55,412 nt of DNA from a virus. Below, piece by piece: positions 6,680 through 13,505 of the stretch. Made by a program: the position numbers and the translations under genes. Numbering within the stretch: the stretch's first letter is position 1; the number at the start of each line of letters is the position of its first letter. The stretch is from positions 1 through 55,412 of IMG/VR virus record IMGVR_UViG_3300024343_000018. One strand, 5' to 3'. The notes below the pieces were generated by a model. It did not search any database and was not told where the DNA came from. It saw only the letters and a list, made by a program, of their open reading frames with translations.

Positions 6680-7271
6680 AGATTAATCTCCCTTCGTGTT
6701 TAAAATAATTAGTTTTTTCAGCACTACCATTCTGAGTGTACATATTTCTTATGTAATAGTCAAATCCACGAGATTTATCTTCCCATTTTGGCATGTTTTG
6801 ATATTTATGCAGAATTTGATTTAGTTCTACAAGCAATTTTGAATACAATTCTCTCTTTTCTGATTTTAGCACATCTTTACCATAAAAAATTGTAGTCTCA
6901 TTAGTTTCTTTACTTGTAAAAATGTAAATATACTCTTCCCCTGGAAGTCCACCATTATAAACGGGATAAGTCTTGTTGGATGATTTACATTCAATAAAAT
7001 AAAGTTTACCATTGTACCTTACAATGAAATCCGGACTGGAATTTTTTCCTGTCGGTTGTGAAATATATTCTCCTTCTTTTAATTCAGGAATATCACCACC
7101 ATTAAGTGCTTTTTTGAGTTGTAATTTTGTAATTTTTTTAATTTTTGATTTTAAAAATCCATTAGAAATCAAAGTATTTTCTACAGAAACTTCGTGTTCT
7201 GATACTTGATATCCACCAGACACAAAATTAAGTTCAAGAATTTCTTTGAAAAATTGATTCAAATTTGCCAT
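6648..7271 (-). CDS. PD-(D/E)XK nuclease, putative restriction endonuclease
   Basis: A 207-aa protein with SSPDFIVRYNGKLYFIECKSS, a PD-(D/E)XK core: PD at 80-81, E94 and K96, on the expected beta strands. It directly precedes and overlaps a solitary-looking DNA methylase, the layout of a type II restriction-modification pair. The ATG at 7271 is chosen; the frame extends to a TTG at 7298. It could instead be a non-restriction phage nuclease, because the target and activity cannot be read from sequence. Confidence 0.65.
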   Translation of the reverse strand: MANLNQFFKEILELNFVSGGYQVSEHEVSVENTLISNGFLKSKIKKITKLQLKKALNGGDIPELKEGEYISQPTGKNSSPDFIVRYNGKLYFIECKSSNKTYPVYNGGLPGEEYIYIFTSKETNETTIFYGKDVLKSEKRELYSKLLVELNQILHKYQNMPKWEDKSRGFDYYIRNMYTQNGSAEKTNYFKHEGRLICEQNVLNSIR

Positions 7272-7317
7272 AACAGTTTTTCTGACGATTGCCGTCAATT
7301 CGATTGTTTACTCTGTA

Positions 7318-7362
7318 ATTATAGGGCATCCACCAGGGGATTCGGGGGGTCTTGTGCCAGTT
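7318..7362 (-). promoter_or_regulatory. Sigma70-type promoter with AACTGGCACA upstream element
   Basis: TATAAT -10 (7318-7323), a 17-base spacer, CCCGAA -35 (7341-7346) and AACTGGCACA (7353-7362), immediately after the Dam stop codon. It drives the nuclease/methylase pair. From 7318 to 7362 it is nearly identical to the site at 5791-5835. Confidence 0.65.
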
Positions 7363-8205
7363 TCAGGACTGCCACACGGCAATCAGTTCACTTGCTTTTT
7401 TTCTGCTAGAACTCTTTGCAGAAATGGACCTTGACACCTGAATTGAATGGATTTTGGCATTTTTATAAAGTTCTCTTGTAACGGGAACATCGTGATTAGA
7501 AAGTATCACCTTAATTCCACGATTTGCCAGAGTTTCTGCTAAATCTCTCAATTCAATCTGTTGTTCGTGAGTAAATCCATCTGTTGCATAATTGGTAAAG
7601 TTAGAAGTCTCAGATGTGGGAACATAGGGAGGGTCAAAGTAAACAACATCACCCTCTCCTAAAGATTCATACAGTAATTCGTTGGAGAATGTGGTATTGG
7701 TAAATTCAACACATCTATTATTAAATGTGGCAATAAAGTCCAACATTTCTTTTTCGGGAAAGTGTGCCTTTGTATTTTCTATTACCCCAGTCTTTGAGTT
7801 CTTGTTCTCCTTACCATAGGGAACATTAAACTCACCTTTAGAATTATAACGACAGAGACCATTAAAGGCGTGTTTGTTCAAGTATAAGAACAGTTTAGCT
7901 CTCTCTCTGGCATCAGTCTCGGAATTAAACTTATTCCTAATTTCAATATACCTTTGTCTTGTATTATTATCGTCCACAAATATCTTGGCACAATCAGAAA
8001 CAAACTCAATATCAATATTTGTATAAAGAGAATGCAGATCTGAATTAATGTCATTTAGAATATATTCATATGCCTGTACGTTTAGTGCTACAGACAGACT
8101 TCCACCAAAAGGTTCACAATATCTGGTGGGTGTTCCAATTAAAGGTAAAAGATGGGGCAAGACCCTAAACTTGTTTCCTGCCCACTTGAGAGGTGGTTTA
8201 ATCAT
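7363..8205 (-). CDS. dam: Dam-family adenine-N6 DNA methyltransferase
   Basis: A 280-aa protein with KWAGNK at 7-12, the AdoMet motif EPFGGS at 31-36 and catalytic DPPYVP at 191-196: the alpha-class (D12) order and full length. It transfers a methyl group to adenine N6; GATC is the usual Dam target, but specificity is inferred. It is common in cyanophages as protection against host or phage restriction. It lies after the composite terminator/promoter at 8228-8264 and before the putative restriction pair. Confidence 0.9.
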   Translation of the reverse strand: MIKPPLKWAGNKFRVLPHLLPLIGTPTRYCEPFGGSLSVALNVQAYEYILNDINSDLHSLYTNIDIEFVSDCAKIFVDDNNTRQRYIEIRNKFNSETDARERAKLFLYLNKHAFNGLCRYNSKGEFNVPYGKENKNSKTGVIENTKAHFPEKEMLDFIATFNNRCVEFTNTTFSNELLYESLGEGDVVYFDPPYVPTSETSNFTNYATDGFTHEQQIELRDLAETLANRGIKVILSNHDVPVTRELYKNAKIHSIQVSRSISAKSSSRKKASELIAVWQS

Positions 8206-8227
8206 TATATCCCACTATATGAATGTA

Positions 8228-8256
8228 ATCATAGCATAAAAAAAGAGGGTTGTCAA
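8228..8256 (-). promoter_or_regulatory. Strong sigma70-type promoter, -35 inside a terminator loop
   Basis: Perfect TTGACA -35 (8251-8256), a 17-base spacer and a TATGAT -10 (8228-8233) upstream of dam. The -35 forms the loop, and the terminator T-run forms part of the spacer, of the hairpin at 8238-8264. Confidence 0.75.
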
Positions 8257-8264
8257 ACCTCTTG
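8238..8264 (-). terminator. Rho-independent terminator of the CP12-like gene
   Basis: On the minus strand, AAGAGG - loop TTTGACAAC - CCTCTT followed by a run of T. It lies three bases past the CP12-like stop. It shares its bases with the dam promoter. Confidence 0.7.
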
Positions 8265-8267
8265 CAA

Positions 8268-8480
8268 TCAATTATCATACATTCTACATTCTAGAGCATC
8301 AGGGTGCGAATCACAATAAAGTTCAAGTCGTGTCGGATCGTGAGAATCTTCTGGATGATTTTCTTTATATGATTTCAGTGCTTCTAATTCTTCTGAAGTA
8401 TGCCGACGATTTTGTGGTGAAATTGTTGGGTCATCAAGAACTTGTTTGTCTTTTTCGATATGCTGATCGATTGTACTCAT
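8268..8480 (-). CDS. cp12: CP12-like Calvin-cycle inhibitor
   Basis: A 70-aa protein. The C-terminus LELYCDSHPDALECRMYDN matches the CP12 signature: two cysteines eight residues apart around NP/HP, then ECRxY. In cyanobacteria CP12 binds GAPDH and phosphoribulokinase and shuts down carbon fixation; phage copies are thought to push carbon to the pentose phosphate path. The acidic helical N-terminal part (MSTIDQHIEKDKQVLDD) lacks the N-terminal cysteine pair. The ATG at 8480 is chosen over upstream in-frame starts because a late-type promoter lies at 8504. Confidence 0.75.
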   Translation of the reverse strand: MSTIDQHIEKDKQVLDDPTISPQNRRHTSEELEALKSYKENHPEDSHDPTRLELYCDSHPDALECRMYDN

Positions 8481-8503
8481 AATACTCGGTAAATTAGATA
8501 TAA

Positions 8504-8511
8504 TATTTATT
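8504..8511 (-). promoter_or_regulatory. Late-type promoter AATAAATA
   Basis: AATAAATA followed by TTATATC, 24 bases upstream of the CP12-like ATG at 8480 and just beyond the stop of the upstream gene. Confidence 0.45.
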
Positions 8512-8697
8512 TTATTTTGTTTGTGAGGATACAGAGTCACCTTTACCATAAAGTGACCTAACAAATAATGCCGTAAATTTTTCCATCTTTTGTGGGCAAA
8601 CTTGACTCGGATTGTAATTAATTGCTTCTCTCAGAGCATTCAGTTCTCTCCACTCTTCTTGAGTGAGATATTCTGAGTTTGTTTTGGGAAGTGTCAT
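8512..8697 (-). CDS. Conserved cyanophage-type hypothetical protein
   Basis: A 61-aa helical protein, MTLPKTNSEYLTQEEWRELN..., with ALREAINYNPSQVCPQKMEKF. It resembles a short protein found near early genes in cyanomyoviruses. ATG at 8697; no partner motif seen. Confidence 0.6.
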   Translation of the reverse strand: MTLPKTNSEYLTQEEWRELNALREAINYNPSQVCPQKMEKFTALFVRSLYGKGDSVSSQTK

Positions 8698-8752
8698 GGG
8701 TTTAATAAGAATGTTAGGATTCTAACACAAATCCTTTATATTATGTAGAAAC

Positions 8753-9124
8753 TTAACATTCTCTTTTGTTTTCAACAAATTCCTCTAAAGCATCCAAATC
8801 ATCTTTGAGTTCCTTTTCTGCTTTTTGGTCGTGATAATAAGACCACAATGAGTTATGTACGGTCATTAATTCCGAAACCCAAAATCCGCCCGGATATATG
8901 CCCAGAGCATCTTGCAGTCCTCTGTGACTGGTTCCTTCTTTCTCTGCCTTACACATAATATAGCAGATTGCCTGGACCATATCAAGTTTATCAGACTCAG
9001 AGAGCATAAAGTACTTACCTATTGCTCTTTGCTTTGCCTCTTCATTTGACTTCTGAAGTTCTTTGCAGGCATCAGACGCCCACCATTCTTTTAGCATCTT
9101 ACCAAATTCGTTAGGTTCAGTCAT
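8753..9124 (-). CDS. Conserved cyanophage-type hypothetical protein
   Basis: A 123-aa helical protein, MTEPNEFGKMLKEWWASDAC..., with GTSHRGLQDALGIYPGGFW and VHNSLWSYYHDQKAEKEL, a family seen in T4-like cyanophages. The start at 9124 is chosen because longer versions run over the upstream gene. It overlaps that gene (9117-9347) by eight bases. Confidence 0.65.
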   Translation of the reverse strand: MTEPNEFGKMLKEWWASDACKELQKSNEEAKQRAIGKYFMLSESDKLDMVQAICYIMCKAEKEGTSHRGLQDALGIYPGGFWVSELMTVHNSLWSYYHDQKAEKELKDDLDALEEFVENKREC

Positions 9125-9347
9125 CTTTTCCAAATATAGTTCCAAAGAATCCGGTGTCACCAAATTTACGATTCTCCAGTTTATCCAGAATAGAATCAGT
9201 ATTTTGAACTGATTCAATACGACTAATCAAATCAGCAATAACTGAGCATATCATAGGTCGTTCTTGTCGTGCTGCAAATGCCAGTGCTGCTCTCAAAGAT
9301 TGTTCTGCATCTTTTAAATTTTCTTCAACTGATTGTGATAGTGCCAT
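9117..9347 (-). CDS. Conserved cyanophage-type hypothetical protein
   Basis: A 76-aa protein, MALSQSVEENLKDAEQSLRA..., with LAFAARQERPMICSVIADLISRI. The strongly helical segment is widely repeated among cyanomyoviruses. Start at 9347. Function unknown. Confidence 0.7.
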   Translation of the reverse strand: MALSQSVEENLKDAEQSLRAALAFAARQERPMICSVIADLISRIESVQNTDSILDKLENRKFGDTGFFGTIFGKDD

Positions 9348-9504
9348 CGTTTTCCTCCTCAAATAACATACAGTCAATACAGGACTTTAGTTCCAATACA
9401 TCATCCTTAGAAAGTCCATCTAAGGTAATTGCTTGTTTCTCAAATGCAATGGTGATATTATAAACTTCACCATCAAATCCACCACAGGTTTGAATGGTTC
9501 TCAT
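9325..9504 (-). CDS. Small hypothetical protein
   Basis: A 59-aa frame, MRTIQTCGGFDGEVYNITIA..., with LDGLSKDDVLELKSCIDCML. A short beta domain followed by a helix. Its ATG overlaps the upstream TGA (ATGA), and it overlaps the downstream gene by 23 bases. Confidence 0.55.
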   Translation of the reverse strand: MRTIQTCGGFDGEVYNITIAFEKQAITLDGLSKDDVLELKSCIDCMLFEEENDGTITIS

Positions 9505-10073
9505 TCTTTAAACCAGAAACCATCGGCAGTCATAGTCCAACCTGCCGCAACCATTTTATCATAAGTTTTTGGTTGTGTAATTTTGCGGAGAAGAAAACTG
9601 CCATCATTATTATCCACCCATTCCACCTCATCACCCGGAGAAAGATTTGCTGCTTCCAACAAGTCATCTGGGAATGTGATAAAGTATTCTTGCTCTCCGG
9701 TTATACAATCAGTTCCTTCTTCAACAGGAAGTTGCCACTTGACTACTTTATCTTGTTTAGGTTCTTCTGGGGGTAGATTAGAAAGATATTCCAAATCACT
9801 GTGCCCCCAAGGCGGCATACAATCGTCAGTCTCTTCTTGATTGATTTTAGTTACAGTTTCTTTCCAGGCATCCTTAAACTTCCTATCAAAGTCTTCAAGG
9901 TAATACTGAAGAAATTCATCCGCAGCATACAGAAGAGTTTCTGCTTTATCATACTGATGCTCTTGAAGTCTATCAACAGCACTATCCAAAATCTCACGGG
10001 CAGAAGAAATTTTGGCGGTGACCATTTCTAGGTCATTCATCACATTCCAAATTTTTTGGTAATTAGTCGTCAT
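9501..10073 (-). CDS. Hypothetical protein with AbrB/SpoVT-like domain
   Basis: A 190-aa protein. The N-terminal 60 residues are helical. Residues about 130-160 (ITFPDDLLEAANLSPGDEVEW) follow the swapped-hairpin AbrB DNA-binding pattern: FP..LL..A.L..GDEVE. A C-terminal segment has AGWTMTADGFWFKE. It could be a phage-encoded transcription factor acting on early promoters, but that is inference. ATG at 10073, in a run of overlapping genes. Confidence 0.6.
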   Translation of the reverse strand: MTTNYQKIWNVMNDLEMVTAKISSAREILDSAVDRLQEHQYDKAETLLYAADEFLQYYLEDFDRKFKDAWKETVTKINQEETDDCMPPWGHSDLEYLSNLPPEEPKQDKVVKWQLPVEEGTDCITGEQEYFITFPDDLLEAANLSPGDEVEWVDNNDGSFLLRKITQPKTYDKMVAAGWTMTADGFWFKE

Positions 10074-10251
10074 TTTGGTTCAGTCTGTCTTGGATTGCTT
10101 CTCGTACTATAACCTGAATCTCTTTGCTTGTCAAGTTATTCAACCACGACCAATTGGGGTCTTCCTTGTCCCAACTCATTTCATAAGACCCATCATCATT
10201 TTGAGTAATTTTCAGTGAATCAATCTCTTGGTTTTGGTTTGTTACACTCAT
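10063..10251 (-). CDS. Conserved hypothetical protein
   Basis: A 62-aa acidic protein. The second half DPNWSWLNNLTSKEIQVIVREA resembles a small cyanomyovirus family. ATG at 10251. It overlaps the next gene by 11 bases. Confidence 0.6.
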   Translation of the reverse strand: MSVTNQNQEIDSLKITQNDDGSYEMSWDKEDPNWSWLNNLTSKEIQVIVREAIQDRLNQNDD

Positions 10252-10429
10252 TGCAGTAATAAGAATAATTGTGCTTAAAGTATTTTACCACCTGAAAATT
10301 CGATTTGTCAAGTGGTTTTTCTACACCACACTTGGAGCAGACTCTAGTTTGGGGTGTTCCACTCGGACTTTTCTTCTTTACGGAGTGCCTTAAGTTCTTT
10401 ATATAAGATTTTGATTTGCTGATACGCAT
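10220..10429 (-). CDS. Zinc-finger-like reading frame overlapping the preceding gene
   Basis: The frame contains CSKCGVEKPLDKSNFQ...YYCNECNKPKP, a CxxC-x(n)-CxxC zinc-binding pattern. The only ATG that reaches it (10429) lies 85 bases inside the neighbouring gene 10344-10535. The zinc part begins just where that gene stops. It may therefore be the C-terminal domain of that protein, cut off by a frameshift, or read by programmed slippage. The zinc-finger residues look genuine; the gene model is uncertain. Confidence 0.4.
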   Translation of the reverse strand: MRISKSKSYIKNLRHSVKKKSPSGTPQTRVCSKCGVEKPLDKSNFQVVKYFKHNYSYYCNECNKPKPRD

Positions 10430-10535
10430 CTTCAGGTGAGATTTTATCAGATATTTCAAGTCCCGCAATGAGACCCACTTTATCCCCAAAACGGGCAAGT
10501 GCTCTTTCATATTCTGTTAAATTATCATAAGGCAT
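10344..10535 (-). CDS. Conserved cyanophage-type hypothetical protein
   Basis: A 63-aa protein, MPYDNLTEYERALARFGDKV..., with GLEISDKISPEDAYQQIKILYKELKAL. It resembles a short protein of T4-like cyanophages. Its C-terminus (KEEKSEWNTPN) runs into the zinc-finger frame 10220-10429 in another phase. Confidence 0.65.
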   Translation of the reverse strand: MPYDNLTEYERALARFGDKVGLIAGLEISDKISPEDAYQQIKILYKELKALRKEEKSEWNTPN

Positions 10536-10536
10536 T

Positions 10537-11137
10537 TTATTTTCTCTTTTTATAGGGTTTTAATGGTAATCTTCCAGATTTCCATTCTTTACCAGGACAT
10601 TCTACACTTCTTTTGTTAATTTGTCCATCATTCCACCATTTTGTTTCTTTATTATTATTATGAGTTCCTGGAAATGGTTTTCCTTTATGGACATTTCTTA
10701 TTTTTTCTTTAGTTTCTTCTGAATGAGTTTTACCTAACCAATTAGTGTTACCTTTTTTTGCTTCACCATTTTTTCTTCTATGTTCTTCTGAACGAGTTTT
10801 ACCTCTATTTGCATTTCCTATTTTATTTTTTGTTTCTTCACTTAATTTTCTACCAGCAACACCTCCACCAGTTCCACCATCTACAAGATTTCTCAATATA
10901 CCTGTTCCGTCATATTTTTTACCGAAAATGAAAATCATATAAATTTCGTGTTTATTAGCATCGTTAAGAGAAAGATTATCTTTTAGTATAATTCTTCTTT
11001 TTTCATTTGGAACAGAAACACTATGACCAAATTTAGTGTTCATTCTTCTATATTTTGATTTTTTTTTGATGCTTTCCCCTTCCAATATAATAAGGTGTGC
11101 CGTCTTCACGCAAATAAGCGTAAGTATAATATTCCAT
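10537..11137 (-). pseudogene. GIY-YIG homing endonuclease broken by a frameshift in a 9-A run
   Basis: The ATG at 11137 begins MEYYTYAYLREDGTPYYIGRGK, the GIY-YIG N-terminus shared with the genes at 18476 and 26814. The frame is lost at a run of nine A (11055-11063 region on the minus strand) and meets a stop soon after. Removing one A would join it to the second frame, which carries RRMNTKFGH...EKRRIILKDNLS, two or three NUMOD3 repeats (GRKLSEETKNKIGNAN) and a WWNDG...ECPGKEWKSGRLP tail. The result is an inactivated gene, a slippage-dependent gene or a sequencing error. Confidence 0.75.
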
Positions 11138-11159
11138 CTGCTTTACTTGTGGTTATAGT

Positions 11160-11167
11160 TATTTATA
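11160..11167 (-). promoter_or_regulatory. T4-type late promoter TATAAATA
   Basis: Exact TATAAATA within the inverted-repeat loop, 23 bases upstream of the ATG at 11137. Confidence 0.7.
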
Positions 11168-11170
11168 CAA

Positions 11171-11192
11171 GGAAAGGAGCATTTCTGCCCCC
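11171..11192 (-). terminator. Hairpin terminator with GAAA loop
   Basis: GGGGCA-GAAA-TGCTCC followed by TTTCC on the minus strand. The GAAA loop recurs in the terminators at 26849, 41177 and 48778. Confidence 0.5.
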
Positions 11193-11223
11193 ATTCTGCT
11201 TAAATAACCACAAATAAGCATCA

Positions 11224-11535
11224 CTATTTATTCATATAATGTTCGGCAAGAATATCTATACGGGCATCAACTGCATCTATAGAGTTGGCATTTTCATACA
11301 GACAATTTGTAGTCTCTACATTCTCTTCTTCAAGACGCTTAATGTCTATAAGAGCACCTTCATACTTTTGTTCCAGAGTAGTAATGCGTTCTTCAAGTAT
11401 AGCAACGTGCTTGGCAAGAGAAGAACAAAGTCCTACAAGACAATACTCATTATCGTGCTCATCAGAAACGATAAGTTTGTACTTGTCAGGCATCTCATAA
11501 TCTTTGAGAAACCAATCAAATAATCTAAATCTCAT
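11224..11535 (-). CDS. Coiled-coil hypothetical protein
   Basis: A 103-aa protein. Residues about 36-85 form a heptad-like helix (HVAILEERITTLEQKYEGAL...) typical of a coiled coil. It is soluble. The ATG at 11535 overlaps the preceding TGA. Function unknown. Confidence 0.6.
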   Translation of the reverse strand: MRFRLFDWFLKDYEMPDKYKLIVSDEHDNEYCLVGLCSSLAKHVAILEERITTLEQKYEGALIDIKRLEEENVETTNCLYENANSIDAVDARIDILAEHYMNK

Positions 11536-11699
11536 CACAAAACTCCTATTTCTTTAAGATATTGTCTGTACCTCATAAATCTACCGACACTTGGTTGATT
11601 TGGTACATTCAGTTGATGACAAATTTCGGAGTAGCACAACCACTCATACCAAGGTGTGGTAGAGTCCAGAGTATGATAAGGATAATCAGAGTTTTCCAT
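11535..11699 (-). CDS. Small hypothetical protein
   Basis: A 54-aa frame, MENSDYPYHTLDSTTPWYEW..., rich in aromatic residues with a basic C-terminal helix (VGRFMRYRQYLKEIG). ATGA overlap with the 11224 gene; its start overlaps the 11686 gene by 14 bases. Confidence 0.5.
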   Translation of the reverse strand: MENSDYPYHTLDSTTPWYEWLCYSEICHQLNVPNQPSVGRFMRYRQYLKEIGVL

Positions 11700-11895
11700 C
11701 CACGCTTCCCTGATGAGTAATTACTTCCATAAATCCTTCTTGAAGACCTTTCATATAGTACCTAGTGGCATTAATACAACCTTCCTCGGTCAGTGATGTA
11801 ATGAGTCGTTTTTCTTCTTTATTATAAGAGTGATAAACACCCCATCTTGCTTTTTCAATATAAAAGCAATCATCAATCAGTTTTTTTTCCGTCAT
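11686..11895 (-). CDS. Hypothetical protein
   Basis: A 69-aa protein, MTEKKLIDDCFYIEKARWGV..., with LTEEGCINATRYYMKGLQEGF. An alpha/beta pattern without a recognised motif. ATG at 11895, within an overlapping set driven from the promoter at 12223. Confidence 0.6.
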   Translation of the reverse strand: MTEKKLIDDCFYIEKARWGVYHSYNKEEKRLITSLTEEGCINATRYYMKGLQEGFMEVITHQGSVDGKL

Positions 11896-12004
11896 TTACT
11901 TTTTTTACTGTTTCGTGAAGTTGTTTAAGTGCCTCAATGGTTTCAGGAGTTTCTTCCCATTCCCATTGGTTTTCGTTTTTTTGAGTATAAGTGCGTGTGG
12001 TCAT
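11873..12004 (-). CDS. Small hypothetical protein
   Basis: A 43-aa hydrophilic frame, MTTRTYTQKNENQWEWEETP..., ending KVNDGKKTD. ATGA overlap with the upstream gene stop at 12001 and a 23-base overlap with the next gene. Confidence 0.45.
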   Translation of the reverse strand: MTTRTYTQKNENQWEWEETPETIEALKQLHETVKKVNDGKKTD

Positions 12005-12192
12005 TGTTCGTTCTTGTAGATAATAGTGTAATCTTTCTTTTTGAAATTGTTACGGGCAATGTACTTTTGAGCGTGGTCTTCGGTCTGGAAATAGCAGGTC
12101 TTGAAATCCTTTAGTTCTTTACCATCCTTATGAGTTATTTTAATAGGAAATCCATCTCCGTGAGGAAACTCTTCTTTAATGGGTTTGATCAT
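12001..12192 (-). CDS. Hypothetical protein
   Basis: A 63-aa basic protein, MIKPIKEEFPHGDGFPIKIT..., with TEDHAQKYIARNNFKKKDYTIIY. First gene downstream of the promoter at 12223-12251. No motif recognised. Confidence 0.55.
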   Translation of the reverse strand: MIKPIKEEFPHGDGFPIKITHKDGKELKDFKTCYFQTEDHAQKYIARNNFKKKDYTIIYKNEQ

Positions 12193-12222
12193 AAATTGGC
12201 AAAGTGGTTCAGATACTTAGTT

Positions 12223-12251
12223 ATCATAGCAAGACTTTGATTATTCGTCAA
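12223..12251 (-). promoter_or_regulatory. Sigma70-type promoter
   Basis: TTGACG -35 (12246-12251), a 17-base spacer and a TATGAT -10 (12223-12228). It overlaps the last codons (LDE-stop) of the gene at 12241-12438. It lacks the AACTGGCACA element. Confidence 0.6.
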
Positions 12252-12438
12252 GTTCCTGTGCGAGTTGTAGCATATCATTTTTATCCAGAACAATCAAATT
12301 GTCTTGAGCATTATAAAACCTTACAGTTTCTGCGGCAACTTGTAGGATTGCAGAAACCAGTTTCTCTTCAGTATCAGCACCTTGATTGTTCCTACAATCC
12401 CATACTGCGTTCATAAATGCTTGTGAGCGTTCAGACAT
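12241..12438 (-). CDS. Hypothetical protein
   Basis: A 65-aa helical protein, MSERSQAFMNAVWDCRNNQG..., with EKLVSAILQVAAETVRFYNA. The ATG at 12438 gives the smallest overlap with the upstream gene; another in-frame start exists at 12453. Function unknown. Confidence 0.6.
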   Translation of the reverse strand: MSERSQAFMNAVWDCRNNQGADTEEKLVSAILQVAAETVRFYNAQDNLIVLDKNDMLQLAQELDE

Positions 12439-12613
12439 AAGTTTCGTCCTCAAAGGTAAAGTATTCGTAAATTTGTGCCATTACACACTCTTCAATATGG
12501 TCACAGATAGACTCTTCAGTCGGGTTCTCAATATGCTTATGAGCACGACGATAACCACGCCGCACACCTTCTTCAATCGCTTGTTCTAGTATCACAAGTG
12601 TTTTTACTTTCAT
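12431..12613 (-). CDS. Conserved hypothetical protein
   Basis: A 60-aa helical protein, MKVKTLVILEQAIEEGVRRG..., acidic in the C-terminal part (DHIEECVMAQIYEYFTFEDE). It resembles a short cyanomyovirus family. ATGA overlap with the phosphoesterase stop. Confidence 0.6.
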   Translation of the reverse strand: MKVKTLVILEQAIEEGVRRGYRRAHKHIENPTEESICDHIEECVMAQIYEYFTFEDETYV

Positions 12614-13416
12614 AGTTCTACCTCAAAGTTAGGGTCAAAGTTAATGTTCAGGTCTGCATTATTGTATCCGTTGTAATAACCACGAGGATTACATACAACT
12701 CTACAATTACCAATCATATAATCCATACTTTCGTGTGTATGACCGTGACTCCAGCATTTGATTTGAGGATTATTCAAAATCAAATCATCAAGGTCACTTA
12801 CATAAGCACCATTTGCAATACCAGAACTTCGGTATTTTGGATGAACCGATTGATAAGATGGTCCGTGATGGGTAAGAACCCAGGTTTTAGTATCCTTAAA
12901 CTCTTCCAACTTTTGTTGAAGGAATAGTTTGGAATTCTTATGAAACTTGAGAGTATCATCAGTAGTTAGTTTGCGATAGTTAGAACCAATACGAATGACT
13001 TTATAATCATTCATACACTGTGCTGCCTCCATCATCTCTAGAGCATTTTCATTACGAAAATCAGTCCATAGAGTTGTCCCAAGAAATACCCAGTCCTTGA
13101 TTTTTACAAAGTCATTTTCTACAAGATGAATTTCCTTTGGTAGATGCTCTGCAAGAACATCCCAAGTTCCTTCATAGTTGTATCCATATGCTTCGTGATT
13201 TCCCGCAAGATACAGAACCTCATCAAAGTTCTTTACACACTTTTGTAGAAAGTCATTATAAACTTTCTTAAGAGGTCCATCCTTCTTAAAGTGACGAGCA
13301 CAAAGAATGTCTCCACCAAGAATCAGAACCTCACCTTCTCCAAGGTCAGGAACTCCGTGCCCGTGCTCACAACACTCTAAATGTAAATCACTGACTACTT
13401 TGATTTTCATTTCCAT
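12610..13416 (-). CDS. Metallophosphoesterase
   Basis: A 268-aa protein with the calcineurin-type two-metal motifs in order: D10-x-H12, GGD 34-36, GNHE 72-75, THH 182-184 and GHTH 225-228. All metal ligands are present and the length is normal for the family. It hydrolyses a phosphoester, but the substrate (nucleotide, RNA end or protein) cannot be inferred. Start at ATG 13416 (MEMK); an ATG two codons on is equally possible. It heads the operon below the promoter at 13446. Confidence 0.85.
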   Translation of the reverse strand: MEMKIKVVSDLHLECCEHGHGVPDLGEGEVLILGGDILCARHFKKDGPLKKVYNDFLQKCVKNFDEVLYLAGNHEAYGYNYEGTWDVLAEHLPKEIHLVENDFVKIKDWVFLGTTLWTDFRNENALEMMEAAQCMNDYKVIRIGSNYRKLTTDDTLKFHKNSKLFLQQKLEEFKDTKTWVLTHHGPSYQSVHPKYRSSGIANGAYVSDLDDLILNNPQIKCWSHGHTHESMDYMIGNCRVVCNPRGYYNGYNNADLNINFDPNFEVEL

Positions 13417-13445
13417 AGGTCATCGCTTTGGATTTGTATGTATAT

Positions 13446-13490
13446 ACTATAAGGCACCTGACTCGGAAGGTCAAGTGCCTTGTGCCAGTT
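13446..13490 (-). promoter_or_regulatory. Sigma70-type promoter with AACTGGCACA upstream element
   Basis: TTGACC -35 (13469-13474), a 17-base spacer and TATAGT -10 (13446-13451), with AACTGGCACA at 13481-13490. It drives the phosphoesterase and following genes. Confidence 0.7.
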
Positions 13491-13505
13491 CTTCAATTGG
13501 ATTAG

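Larger units (their letters stand above)
11139..11220 (-). promoter_or_regulatory. Inverted-repeat riboregulatory module with terminator and late promoter
   Basis: The arms at 11139-11156 and 11204-11220 pair over about 17 positions: 14 continuous including one G-U, then a bulge and three more. The loop contains a terminator (11171-11192) and TATAAATA (11160-11167). The near arm ends two bases before the ATG at 11137. Same layout as 888-980, 26821-26898, 44854-44913 and 54964-55047. Confidence 0.65.
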
